From Flavobacteriaceae bacterium PS02293 (lineage in GTDB: Bacteria; Bacteroidota; Bacteroidia; Flavobacteriales; Weeksellaceae), in contig JASCOV010000008.1 in the NCBI GenBank assembly GCA_029960045.1, positions 62,001-126,000 of the forward strand: 64,000 nt of DNA, given 5' to 3'. Below are positions 8,120-16,364 of the stretch, in pieces. Made by a program: the position numbers and the translations under genes. Position 1 is the stretch's first letter, and each line of letters opens with the position of its first letter. The notes beneath the pieces were generated by a model. The model ran no database searches. It worked only from the letters and a program-made list of their open reading frames with translations, and was not told the origin of the DNA.

Positions 8120-9461
8120 ATGAGAACCAAAAATTTTCTTTTTGCTATTTCACTGCTATTCATCTTCTGCATCAAAGTGAATGCGCAAATCAAACCGACC
8201 AAAATCCTAATCAACAATGTTCAGATCTTCAATGGAATTGATAACAAAGTTGTGAAGGGAAATGTTTTAATTGAGAATAATATCATCTCGAAAATATCGC
8301 AGTCTCCAATTGCGACAGACAGATCAGTAGCTACCAAAATAATAGACGGACAAGGAAAGTTCCTAATGCCCGGATTGATAGATGCGCACGTGCATTTATT
8401 ATTTGAATCTGTACCTAAAATGCAGGATGTTTTCTGACTTTGCAATGCTAAATCTGTTGGCTGCAAAAGCTACTGAGAAACAATTACTAAGAGGCTTCAC
8501 AACTGTCAGAGATTTGGGAGGCGGCTCTTTAACACTTGCCAAAGCCATAGATGGAGGTTTGATAACAGGACCAAGAGTATATTCCAGCGGTGCTTTCATC
8601 TCGCAAACTGGTGGTCACGGCGACTTTGGTTTACCGACCGATGTACCGAGAAAAATTGGAGAGTTGTCTTACCCAGAAAGAAACGGAATGGTAGCTATTG
8701 CAGATGGCGAAGATGCCGTGTTAATGAGATCAAGAGAGCAACTAAGACAAGGTGCTACACAACTGAAACTGATGGCCGGTGGCGGTGTAGCCTCAGACTA
8801 CGACCCTTTGGATGTAACGCAATATACGAGCAAAGAATTTGCGGCCGCAGTTTCTGCAGCAGAAAATTGGGGAACTTATGTTACTGTCCACGCTTATACG
8901 CCATTAGCTATTAAAACAGCTATTGATGCTGGCGTAAAATGTATAGATCACGGGCAGTTAGCAGACGAGGCAACTGCAAAACTAATGGCACAGAAAGGAA
9001 TCTGGTGGAGTCTGCAACCATTTCTGGATGACGAAGATGCCAATCCACAGCCGGAAGGATCACCCAACAAGCTAAAACAAATTGAAATGACAAAAGGGAC
9101 TTCCACAGCCTATGAACTAGCAAAAAAATACAAAATAAAAACAGCGTGGGGAACTGACACCCTTTTTGAGCCAGAATTAGCAAAAAAACAAGGGAAGCAA
9201 CTTGCCAAACTGACAAAATGGTACACACCTTTTGAAATTTTGAAAATGGCAACCTCAAACAATGCAGAACTTTTGAGAATGAGCGGAAAGAGAGATCCAT
9301 ACCAAAAAGGAAAATTAGGAGAAATCACAGAAGGTGCTTATGCCGACTTGATTCTTGTAGATGGAAACCCTTTGACCGAAATCAACTTAGTTGCAGATCC
9401 AGAAAACAAATTCCAGATAATTATGAAAGATGGCGTGATTTATAAGAATATTTTGAATTAA
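8120..9461 (+). pseudogene. Secreted amidohydrolase interrupted by a +1 frameshift
   Basis: Two overlapping frames encode one amidohydrolase: 8120-8437 gives the signal peptide (ending NAQ), the beta-domain and the metal motif DAHVH. The other frame continues from about 8434 with SDFAMLNLLAAK, GFTTVRDLGG, the metal His in TVHAY and CIDHGQ, and Asp in WGTD. Removing one T from the TTTT run at 8430-8433 joins them into a 446-residue protein of usual length, reading DVSDFAML across the junction. Relatives are secreted Xaa-Pro-dipeptidase or imidazolonepropionase-like hydrolases. The signal peptide argues against HutI despite the neighbouring hutH. It is either a recent pseudogene or a homopolymer sequencing error. 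Confidence 0.85.
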
Positions 9462-9495
9462 GAAATACAATTCATTAAACTACTTTTCTAAATTC

Positions 9496-9530
9496 TTCCC
9501 TAAAAAGTGTATTTTTAGGGAAAATTTTTT
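9496..9530 (+). terminator. Hairpin with T-tract immediately upstream of hutH
   Basis: A perfect 11-bp stem (9496-9506 with 9512-9522, loop GTGTA) is followed by AA and TTTTTT. It looks like the terminator of the amidohydrolase but ends only four bases before the hutH ATG at 9535, so it could also be a leader hairpin controlling hutH. Confidence 0.7.
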
Positions 9531-9534
9531 AGTA

Positions 9535-11022
9535 ATGATTTACGGAATCGATACGCTTGGATATCAAGATGTTTTGGAAATAGCAAAAGATCCTTCCAAA
9601 GCAAAACTCAATAAAAAATCAAGAGACCAAATTATAAAATCGCAGGAAAACGTTCAGAAAATTGTAGCTTCTGACAGAACGGTTTATGGGATCAATACAG
9701 GATTCGGACCACTTTGCGATGTTAAAATATCAGAAGAAGAAACTGCACAACTTCAGCACAACCTCATCATTTCCCACTCTGTGGGTGTTGGAAAACCGAT
9801 TGATAAAAATATTTCCAAAATAATGATGATTTCCAAAGTCCACGCTTTGTCGAAAGGATTTTCGGGCGTTTCTTTGGACGTTATCGAGCGATTGATTCTG
9901 ATGTTGGAATTGGATATCATTCCGGTTGTTCCGGAGCAAGGTTCTGTTGGTGCTTCCGGAGATTTGGCGCCTTTGTCACATTTGGTTTTGCCACTTTTGG
10001 GATTGGGTCAGGTTTGGGAAAAAGACAAAACTGTTGAGACTGCAAAAGTTTTGAAGAAACATAAAATCCAACCTTTGAAACTTGGGCCAAAAGAAGGTTT
10101 GGGTTTAATTAATGGAACGCAATTTATTTTGGCTCACGCTATTGTTGGACTTTCAAAATTCGAATATCTTTTGGATTTGGCAGATTTAACTGCTGCAATG
10201 AGTCTTGAAGCTTATCGAGGTTCGGCAAGTCCTTTCAAAAAAGAGCTGCACGATATTCGCCCGTTTGACGGAAGCAGAAAAGTGGCAGAAAGAATGCGAA
10301 ACTTCCTGAAAGATTCCGACAATCTGAAATCCCACGAATTCTGTGACAGAGTTCAAGACCCTTATTCTATGCGGTGCGTTCCACAAGTTCACGGTGCGAG
10401 TAGAAATGCTTTTGAACACCTAAAACAAATGGCAGAAACAGAACTGAATTCCGTAACTGATAATCCAATTATTTTAAGTGCAGAAGAATCTATTTCCGGA
10501 GGTAATTTCCACGGACAATTGATGGCTTTACCTTTGGACTATTGCGCATTGGCCGCTGCAGAATTAGGAAATATTTCAGACAGAAGAAGTTATCTATTAT
10601 TGGAAGGAAAATACGGTTTACCGAAATTATTAGTAGAAAGTTCAGGTCTTAATTCCGGCTTTATGATTCCGCAATACACTAGTGCGGCTTTAGTTACAGA
10701 AAACAAAACACTTTGTTTTCCAGCTTCCGCAGATTCTATACCGACAAGTTTAGGACAAGAAGACCACGTTTCTATGGGAAGTATTTCTGGGAGAAAATTC
10801 AATCAGATTTTGGGGAACTTAGAAAACATTTTGGCAATAGAATTAATGTTTGCAGCACAAGGTTTGGAATTCAGACGACCTGCCGTTTGCTCAGAAATTG
10901 TTGAGAAAAATTATGCAATCATTCGTTCTCTGGTTCCGAAATTGGAAAATGACAGATTGATTGGCGAAGATATTTTGAAAATTGCGGAGTTGATAAGAGA
11001 AAGGAAATTTGTAGTTAACTAA
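9535..11022 (+). CDS. hutH: Histidine ammonia-lyase
   Basis: 495 residues of the MIO-cofactor aromatic ammonia-lyase family, converting L-histidine to urocanate and ammonia. The cofactor triad Ala140-Ser141-Gly142 lies in GSVGASGDLAPLSH. The catalytic Tyr51 is in VYGINTGFG, and His81 in LIISHSVGVG occupies the selectivity position typical of HAL rather than tyrosine or phenylalanine lyases. The C-terminal halves (SVTDNPI, SMGSISGRK) are intact. None of hutU, hutI or hutG is adjacent, so histidine degradation would need genes elsewhere. The hairpin at 9496-9530 lies directly before the start. Confidence 0.92.
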   Translation: MIYGIDTLGYQDVLEIAKDPSKAKLNKKSRDQIIKSQENVQKIVASDRTVYGINTGFGPLCDVKISEEETAQLQHNLIISHSVGVGKPIDKNISKIMMISKVHALSKGFSGVSLDVIERLILMLELDIIPVVPEQGSVGASGDLAPLSHLVLPLLGLGQVWEKDKTVETAKVLKKHKIQPLKLGPKEGLGLINGTQFILAHAIVGLSKFEYLLDLADLTAAMSLEAYRGSASPFKKELHDIRPFDGSRKVAERMRNFLKDSDNLKSHEFCDRVQDPYSMRCVPQVHGASRNAFEHLKQMAETELNSVTDNPIILSAEESISGGNFHGQLMALPLDYCALAAAELGNISDRRSYLLLEGKYGLPKLLVESSGLNSGFMIPQYTSAALVTENKTLCFPASADSIPTSLGQEDHVSMGSISGRKFNQILGNLENILAIELMFAAQGLEFRRPAVCSEIVEKNYAIIRSLVPKLENDRLIGEDILKIAELIRERKFVVN

Positions 11023-11039
11023 ATTTAAAATAATCACAA

Positions 11040-11108
11040 GTCTTCGACTCCGCTCAGACTGACAGAATTTAGTATTAAAAAAATGTCACGCTGAACGGAG
11101 TCGAAGAG
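11040..11108. repeat. Palindromic (REP-like) intergenic repeat
   Basis: Arms of about 24 bp (11040-11064 with 11084-11108) pair with few mismatches; the outer 11 bp (11042-11052 with 11096-11106) are perfect. The inner edge carries TGACA/TGTCA as in the other palindromes. It sits 3' of hutH and could act as a terminator or RNA stabiliser. Confidence 0.7.
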
Positions 11109-11132
11109 TTTTCCTCAATAAAATTATTATTA

Positions 11133-11579
11133 ATGAAAACCCTCAGAACAACTTCCGAAAATCCAGACTTTCAAAAATTAGTAAAACAACTGGATGCATA
11201 TCTCGCTGTAATGGATGGCGAAGAACACGGATTTTATGACCAATACAACAAAATTGATTCGTTAAAAAACTGTGTCGTAATTTATGACAATGACGAAGCG
11301 GTTGCTTGTGGAGCAATAAAAGAGTTAGATTCAAAATCGATGGAAGTAAAAAGAATGTTTACGCTTCCCGAGAAACGTGGAAAAGGTCTGGCCTCTAAAA
11401 TTTTAAAAGAATTAGAAATCTGGGCAAAAGAATTAGGTTACGAAAAAACAGTTTTGGAAACAGGAAAACGACAAACCGAAGCTGTTGCGCTTTACAATAA
11501 ATGTGGTTACAAAGTCATTCCAAATTACGGACAATATATTGGAATTGACAACAGCGTTTGCTTTGAGAAAGGATTATAA
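11133..11579 (+). CDS. GNAT family N-acetyltransferase
   Basis: 148 residues with the GNAT acetyl-CoA core: VACGAIKEL (beta-strand 4), VKRMFTLPEKRGKGLASKIL (motif A with the RGKGLA pyrophosphate loop) and KTVLETGKRQTEAVALYNKCGY (motif B). The end EKGL is typical of small stand-alone GNATs. Substrate unknown. Its stop codon directly abuts the stop of the convergent gene at 11580, leaving no room for a conventional terminator. Confidence 0.88.
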   Translation: MKTLRTTSENPDFQKLVKQLDAYLAVMDGEEHGFYDQYNKIDSLKNCVVIYDNDEAVACGAIKELDSKSMEVKRMFTLPEKRGKGLASKILKELEIWAKELGYEKTVLETGKRQTEAVALYNKCGYKVIPNYGQYIGIDNSVCFEKGL

Positions 11580-12755
11580 TTAATTTCCAAACTGATAATC
11601 TAAAGGCAACATTTTCGAAATATTCTGATTAGAAAAATGTTCTTCTAAAATCAGCAAATCCGGTTCAGAAGTATTACCCTCAGGAAACACTTCAAATTCC
11701 AAAGCTTCAGGATGAACGATTGAAGATTGGGTTGAGAATGTGGTGGCTTTTACAAATTCGCCTTTCTTGATTTCGTAAAAATACTTTTGATAATTCACCA
11801 TCAGCAAATCTTCGAAATCTAAAAACAATCTTCCATCTTTTCGTTTTGTAAAATCGGATTCTTTGATTTTTGTTTTTAGAATCGCCATTACAAACTCGGG
11901 ATTTTTACTTTTCTTCTGGGAAATAGCTTCTAACTCATCAGTCCAAGGAACATTTGAAATTCTCTGAGCTTTGACAATTTCGAAATGGTCTTGAAGTTTT
12001 TGCAGTTCAGCTTCTGTTGGATATGATGGATTTTTTATTCGGCGAGCGTGATTTACGATGAAACCTTCTTTCTCCAATTCGTTATTATAAAGACTTCGCA
12101 GAAAATGCATCAAACTGCCTTTGTACGCATTCATCCGATTCAGAATGGTATTTTTCTTATTATTATTTTCTTTAAAAAATGAAGTTCCAAGATAGCTTGT
12201 CGTTTTCTTTTTATAATCTGCCTCAAAATTGATAAGATTATATTGAAGCGTGTAACCCAGATTTTTGTTTTCAATAATCAAAGTCTGTGGTGCTTTGACT
12301 TTCAGAAATTGATTTTTCTTGTCATAAGAAAATTTGAGCGTTCGCTGATTTTTAATGGTAACTCCTTCCCTATCAAACCCAATAAATTTATCCAGAAAGT
12401 AATTAATAAAATCTTTGTAAGCCTGCTCTGTATAAGGAATAATGACAACTTCTTCAATCTCTTTAATCGGATTGATAATCACTTTTACTGATTTTCCAAT
12501 CGCCTGATTAAGAGGGAAAACACTCGTTTCGTAATTATCTTTCTGGAAAATCAGATTTCCGCTTTTCTGTCCCTGAACATCTAACTGAAAGCTTCCGTCA
12601 TTGGCAGAAACAGCTGAGATTTTGGTTCCGTCGAGATAAACATTGACGCCTGAAATCTGATTCCCGGTTTCAGTTTGAATTTTTCCTGAGATAATCTGAG
12701 AAATACAACTGCAGACAAAACCAAAGTAAAAGCAAAAAAGTAATATTCTTTTCAT
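11580..12755 (-). CDS. Secreted CarboxypepD_reg-like domain protein of unknown function
   Basis: 391 residues with a signal peptide (KRILLFCFYFGFVCSC), possibly a lipoprotein-like cysteine near residue 15-17. Residues about 20-90 form the carboxypeptidase regulatory-like beta-sandwich (ISGKIQTETGNQISGVNVYLDGTK split over two strands) common in Bacteroidota envelope proteins. The rest, with FINYFLDKFIGFDREG and DFEDLLMVNYQKYFYE, is not recognised but resembles the bodies of other Flavobacteriia proteins of this layout. It probably sits in the periplasm or outer membrane. No enzymatic motif is evident. Confidence 0.75.
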   Translation of the reverse strand: MKRILLFCFYFGFVCSCISQIISGKIQTETGNQISGVNVYLDGTKISAVSANDGSFQLDVQGQKSGNLIFQKDNYETSVFPLNQAIGKSVKVIINPIKEIEEVVIIPYTEQAYKDFINYFLDKFIGFDREGVTIKNQRTLKFSYDKKNQFLKVKAPQTLIIENKNLGYTLQYNLINFEADYKKKTTSYLGTSFFKENNNKKNTILNRMNAYKGSLMHFLRSLYNNELEKEGFIVNHARRIKNPSYPTEAELQKLQDHFEIVKAQRISNVPWTDELEAISQKKSKNPEFVMAILKTKIKESDFTKRKDGRLFLDFEDLLMVNYQKYFYEIKKGEFVKATTFSTQSSIVHPEALEFEVFPEGNTSEPDLLILEEHFSNQNISKMLPLDYQFGN

Positions 12756-12827
12756 TAAAACAATATTACTAATTTTTTAGTTATAAAAAGAGTTATTTAA
12801 TAGCTCGCTCAAATTTTTATTTAATGT

Positions 12828-12936
12828 TTTGTCATTCTGATTGGAATTTTGCGAAGCATTATGTAATGAAGAATCTTTTGAAAATTTAGAAATTAGAGAT
12901 TTTTCGACTTCACTTCGTTTCGCTCAAAATGACAAA
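12828..12936. repeat. Imperfect palindromic intergenic repeat
   Basis: Outer arms TTTGTCATT (12828-12836) and AATGACAAA (12928-12936) are reverse complements. Between them lie GCGAAGCATT, GAAGAATC and CTTCACTTCG segments of the kind seen in dispersed repeats of Flavobacteriia. It lies between two convergently oriented neighbours' flanks and contains no gene. Confidence 0.5.
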
Positions 12937-12964
12937 CCTGTAAATTTAAATAGGCTCTAAAAAA

Positions 12965-13792
12965 TCAGCCAATCCTTATCGATGTCATACTCAAAGAACC
13001 GCCAATTAGCGAGTCATTAAATAATGATAATTCCTCTGATTTTTCTTTCAGCCCGAGATTGTAAATCATTGGCAGAAAATGGTCAGGTGTCGGAACTGCA
13101 TATTGCAAGAACGAACCTTGTTTCTGATAATCAATCAATTTCTGAAAATCGCCGTCCAGAAGCCAATTATTGGTTTTTTCTCTGGCTTCTATTGCCCAAT
13201 CCCAACCAGCTCCAACTGTATCAATATTTTTCCAGTCAATCAATCGGAGGTTGTGGACAATATTTCCGCTTCCAATAATCAAGATTCCTTTCTCGCGGAG
13301 TTTGGATAATTTTTTTGCTAAATCAAAATGATATTGTGGTGGTTTTGTATAATCTATACTCAACTGGATAACCGGAATATCAGCATCAGGATAAAGATGT
13401 CGCAAAACCGACCAAGCGCCGTGGTCCAATCCCCAATTGTGGTCTTCTTCCACCATAACCGGAGCTAGCAACCCAGCAGTTTCTTTAGCAAGTTCTGGAT
13501 TCCCTTTTGCGGGATATTGAACATCAAACAAGGCTTGCGGGAAACCTCCAAAATCGTGAATGGTTCTGGGCATTTGCATTGCCGTGACAAAAGTTCCGTT
13601 CGTAAACCAATGCGCAGAAATACAAATAATGGCATTTGGTTTTGGGATTTCTTTGCTGATGTTTCGGAAACCTTGCACAAAAATATTTTCTTCGATGGCG
13701 TTCATCGGAGAGCCGTGTCCTAGGAATAGAACGGGCATTTTTTGTGTGGTTTTGAAATTATTGGAGATGTTGGAAAGGTCGTTGAGATTCAT
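12965..13792 (-). CDS. LigB-type extradiol dioxygenase (YgiD/4,5-DOPA dioxygenase family)
   Basis: The frame is open to 13897, but the ATG at 13790-13792 (MNLNDLSNIS) is the likely start; the extra N-terminus is low complexity and its own ATG lies in the palindrome at 13891-13939. The resulting 275 residues match the class III extradiol dioxygenase family: MPVLFLGHGSPMNAI (metal His), ICISAHWF, DHNWGLDHGAWSVLRHLYP and IGSGNIVHNL. E. coli YgiD opens the ring of L-DOPA; the natural substrate here is unknown. Confidence 0.88.
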   Translation of the reverse strand: MNLNDLSNISNNFKTTQKMPVLFLGHGSPMNAIEENIFVQGFRNISKEIPKPNAIICISAHWFTNGTFVTAMQMPRTIHDFGGFPQALFDVQYPAKGNPELAKETAGLLAPVMVEEDHNWGLDHGAWSVLRHLYPDADIPVIQLSIDYTKPPQYHFDLAKKLSKLREKGILIIGSGNIVHNLRLIDWKNIDTVGAGWDWAIEAREKTNNWLLDGDFQKLIDYQKQGSFLQYAVPTPDHFLPMIYNLGLKEKSEELSLFNDSLIGGSLSMTSIRIG

Positions 13793-13890
13793 TGTAGAAT
13801 GTATTAAGTATGATGTACAAAGTATTTTGATTGAGTTTTTGTTTCTCGCAGATTTGGCGGATTGAGCAGATTTTAAATTCAATATAATCT

Positions 13891-13939
13891 TTGTCATTCC
13901 GTAGGAATCTCAACAGTCTAGATTCCTACGGAATGACAA
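13891..13939. repeat. Perfect palindromic intergenic repeat
   Basis: Arms 13891-13909 and 13921-13939 are perfect 19-bp reverse complements with an 11-bp spacer. The outer ends read TTGTCATT/AATGACAA, as in the imperfect palindrome at 12828-12936. Confidence 0.85.
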
Positions 13940-13978
13940 TACTGTGTTTCTGACAAATCTTGTTTTTATGTAGAATCT

Positions 13979-14081
13979 GCAGCCCGACTTGAGAGGAAAT
14001 CCTTTTCTGCTTGTACTCAAGTTCTATTTATCTGGAAACTTTCTGCAAAAAAGATTGGGAGCGGAAGGCGGATTAAGCTGC
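13979..14081 (+). repeat. Structured intergenic element (possible small RNA or repeat)
   Basis: The element is bounded by GCAGC (13979-13983) and its complement GCTGC (14077-14081), with CCG/CGG pairing just inside and a second inner pairing of AATCCTTTT with AAAAAAGATT. The block TTGAGAGGAAATCCTTTT is repeated, in minus orientation, at 434-461. The pattern of conserved paired blocks around a variable centre suggests an RNA structure, but a decayed mobile repeat is equally possible. No coding potential is evident. Confidence 0.5.
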
Positions 14082-14103
14082 CCAAATTATTACAATTAAA
14101 ATC

Positions 14104-14138
14104 AAAAAAGCGTGAACAAAGTTGCCCTTGTTCACACT
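14104..14138 (-). terminator. Terminator of the yceI-like gene
   Basis: An 8-bp perfect stem (14112-14119 with 14128-14135) is followed on the minus strand by a T-rich run (A-tract 14104-14109 on the plus strand), 36 bp after the gene's stop. Confidence 0.75.
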
Positions 14139-14173
14139 TTAAAAACTCAAACTATAAAAAATACTATGATGTA

Positions 14174-14683
14174 TTATTGTTTTACGAATTGCAATTCTCC
14201 TGCAATTTTAACTTCTTCGCTTACCATTACACCGCCTGTTTCCAATGCTGCGTTCCAAGTCAAACCGAAGTCGCTTCTTTTGATTTTTCCTTCGAAAGAG
14301 AAACCTGCTTTTGTGTTTCCCCAAGGGTCTGAATTGATTCCTCCGAAATCTACGTCTAGAGTAATTTCTTTTGTAATGCCGTTCAAAGTAAGGTTTCCTG
14401 TGACATCACCGTTAAGAGTTGAAGCTTCGAAAGTGATTTTCGGGTTAGCCTCTGCGTTGAAGAAATCTGCTGATTTCAGGTGATTGTCTCTGTCTGTATT
14501 GTTTGTGAAGATAGAATCTGTATCGATGAAAGCTGATACTTTTGCGCTTGCGAATGTATCGTCCTCTGCATCAATCTCTGCGTTGAATGTTGTGAATTCT
14601 CCTTTTACGTTAGAAATCATCAAGTGTTTTACTTTGAAAGTGATTTCGCTATGAGTTGGGTCTAATAACCATTTAGTTGCCAT
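14174..14683 (-). CDS. YceI family protein
   Basis: 169 residues forming the lipocalin-like YceI barrel that binds polyisoprenoid or other long-chain lipids. The start MATKWLLDPTHSEITFKVKH, then VKGEFTTFNAEI, KSADFFNAEANPKITFEA and RSDFGLTWN, are all family hallmarks. Unlike E. coli YceI it has no signal peptide, which is common in Flavobacteriia copies. It is monocistronic, with a TAAATTTG promoter element upstream and a clear terminator downstream. Confidence 0.92.
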   Translation of the reverse strand: MATKWLLDPTHSEITFKVKHLMISNVKGEFTTFNAEIDAEDDTFASAKVSAFIDTDSIFTNNTDRDNHLKSADFFNAEANPKITFEASTLNGDVTGNLTLNGITKEITLDVDFGGINSDPWGNTKAGFSFEGKIKRSDFGLTWNAALETGGVMVSEEVKIAGELQFVKQ

Positions 14684-14714
14684 AATTTTAATATTTTGTT
14701 GTTTAATTATGATG

Positions 14715-14722
14715 CAAATTTA
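14715..14722 (-). promoter_or_regulatory. Bacteroidota -7 promoter element for the yceI-like gene
   Basis: On the minus strand the sequence TAAATTTG matches TAnnTTTG, 31 bp upstream of the ATG. Confidence 0.55.
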
Positions 14723-14754
14723 GGCTGGTCAGATTTCCCTCACATTGATGTAAG

Positions 14755-15519
14755 TTAAGAATTGTATTTCTCTGTCAAATATTTCCAATAACGTTTCGGA
14801 ACGTGCTGGATGTGGAGCTTTGTATTTTTCCGTTCTTTGATGTTGGTTTTTGTGAAATAGCTTTGCCAGAGCGTTTGGTATTTTTTTTCCTCGTCGTGGA
14901 ATTTTTCTTGGTATTGATTTAAATCTAATTTTTCATCGGGATAAAAGAATTCGCAGTTTTCCAAATCATAGAACAATCCGTAATGTCTTCTCAAATCATA
15001 AATCATCCATTTTTGGTCTGCGTATCGGTCTTTGAAATGTTTTCGAATTAATGGCAGCACATTGAAATCTGGGTCAATCTTCGCAAAATAAATATCATCC
15101 TGCATTTTTTCGAACCTGACAAAAGCAGTCATTCTGTGTCTTTCCCGACTGACGGATTTGCAGATTTTTGAGATTTGAAGAATGTCATCGTTGGCGAAAT
15201 TTTGGAGAATATTGTCGTTTGGATGTTTGATGGATTGTTTTACAGCAGAAAAAATGAGTTGCTCTAACTCTGAATCCTCGGAAAGGTAAACTTTGATTAA
15301 TTGATTGATTCCTGATTTGCCGATGTTTTGCTCTAGTTTGTTTAAAACTCTTTCTGATTTTTGAGTTTGCGTTACAACCTCGTGAATCTCCGCAAACATA
15401 TTTTCCTGCTGGAAAGTTTCTCTGTTTTTGATTTCCACATCTTTATAACGATATTCGAAAACTTCGAATATCGTTGTGAAAAGTCCGTCGAAAGTTCCGT
15501 CGTAGAGAAGGGTTATCAT
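14755..15519 (-). CDS. TIGR03915 family putative DNA repair protein
   Basis: 254 residues. The start LLYDGTFDGLFTTIFEVFE, the middle VSRERHRMTAFVRFEK and DPDFNVLPLIRKHFKDRY, and the end TNIKERKNTKLHIQHVPKRYW are signature segments of TIGR03915 (DUF4130). Members are almost always found beside a TIGR03916 radical SAM protein and are thought to act with it in DNA repair or modification. In this window such a partner ends at base 267, about 14.5 kb away. The catalytic role is unknown. Confidence 0.85.
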   Translation of the reverse strand: MITLLYDGTFDGLFTTIFEVFEYRYKDVEIKNRETFQQENMFAEIHEVVTQTQKSERVLNKLEQNIGKSGINQLIKVYLSEDSELEQLIFSAVKQSIKHPNDNILQNFANDDILQISKICKSVSRERHRMTAFVRFEKMQDDIYFAKIDPDFNVLPLIRKHFKDRYADQKWMIYDLRRHYGLFYDLENCEFFYPDEKLDLNQYQEKFHDEEKKYQTLWQSYFTKTNIKERKNTKLHIQHVPKRYWKYLTEKYNS

Positions 15520-15778
15520 TATTTTATTTATAAAAACCTGGCCTTTTTTTATTTTAAAGTTAAATATTTTTTTCGTCTGTGCTGTACTATCACATTTAGT
15601 TTTTTTGATGTTTTTCTATTTTATTGAGTTCACAAATTTAATACCTAAAGTTGAAAAGAATAACAAATGTGAGCCTTGATCAAATCATTGACACAATGCA
15701 TTGAATAAATATTACCTTAGAAAAAGTTTTATGTTTAAATTCTTTTTAGATTTGTTTTAAACTTAAACTAAACTGATT

Positions 15779-16309
15779 ATGAAAAAATTCTTAAAAATCT
15801 CAGGTGTTATTTTGGCGGTTTTCATTGTATATTGCCTGATTGCTATTGTGTTTTTTGACAGTCATTATCACGGTGAAAAATCAATTGTAATTAAAGCTCC
15901 CAAAGAGAAAGTTTGGCAAAATGTGAGCTCGATGAAAGCCATTAATTCCTGGAGTCCGTGGATGAAACTTGATAAAAATCTGATACGAACTTATAAAGGA
16001 AACAGCGGTGTAGTAGGCGATTTTTTTTCATGGAAAGGTAATGACAAAGTAGGTGAAGGCGAACAGGAAATTACAGTTATTGTGCCAAATAAATTAGTTG
16101 CAACAAAGATGCATTTCATCAAACCATTTGAAGATTATGCGACATCTAATATCAAATTGGAATCAGAATCAAATAACACGAAAGTCACTTGGGACATTGA
16201 TTTTGACTGCGAAACAATGATGAAACCCATGAAGCCGATTCTGCATTTTCAAATGATGAGCACTTTTAAAGAAGGTCTAAATGATTTGAAAATTTTGTCT
16301 GAAAAATAA
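15779..16309 (+). CDS. SRPBCC (START-like) family protein with N-terminal membrane segment
   Basis: 176 residues. One transmembrane helix or signal anchor (ISGVILAVFIVYCLIAIVFF) precedes a ligand-binding SRPBCC domain: SIVIKAPKEKVWQNVSSMKA, then INSWSPWMKLD, TKVTWDIDF. Proteins of this type resemble the polyketide cyclase/AHSA1 group and bind hydrophobic ligands; the role is unknown. The preceding 258 bp contain only AT-rich sequence. A bidirectional terminator follows at 16310-16337. Confidence 0.8.
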   Translation: MKKFLKISGVILAVFIVYCLIAIVFFDSHYHGEKSIVIKAPKEKVWQNVSSMKAINSWSPWMKLDKNLIRTYKGNSGVVGDFFSWKGNDKVGEGEQEITVIVPNKLVATKMHFIKPFEDYATSNIKLESESNNTKVTWDIDFDCETMMKPMKPILHFQMMSTFKEGLNDLKILSEK

Positions 16310-16337
16310 AAATAGCCCCGAACTATCGGGGCTATTT
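16310..16337. terminator. Bidirectional terminator between SRPBCC and amylase genes
   Basis: A perfect 11-bp GC-rich stem (16310-16320 with 16327-16337) with a six-base loop. It carries A-rich and T-rich flanks on the two sides and serves the convergent genes ending at 16309 and 16365. Confidence 0.85.
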
Positions 16338-16364
16338 CAATTGATTTGAAAAATTTATTTTGTT

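Larger units (their letters stand above)
13793..14173. other. Intergenic region carrying a palindrome, a structured element and a terminator
   Basis: No gene is supported in this 381-bp stretch. It contains in order the perfect palindrome 13891-13939, the structured element 13979-14081 and the yceI terminator 14104-14138. Small ORFs here are shadows. Confidence 0.6.

Noticed and set aside
8120..9461. Amidohydrolase next to hutH as imidazolonepropionase HutI
   Set aside because: The protein starts with a clear secretion signal and has motifs of the secreted Xaa-Pro dipeptidase-like branch; HutI is cytoplasmic. No hutU or hutG lies nearby.
13793..13897. N-terminal extension of the dioxygenase to 13897
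   Set aside because: The extension begins inside a palindrome and encodes low-complexity residues; homologues start near MNLNDL.
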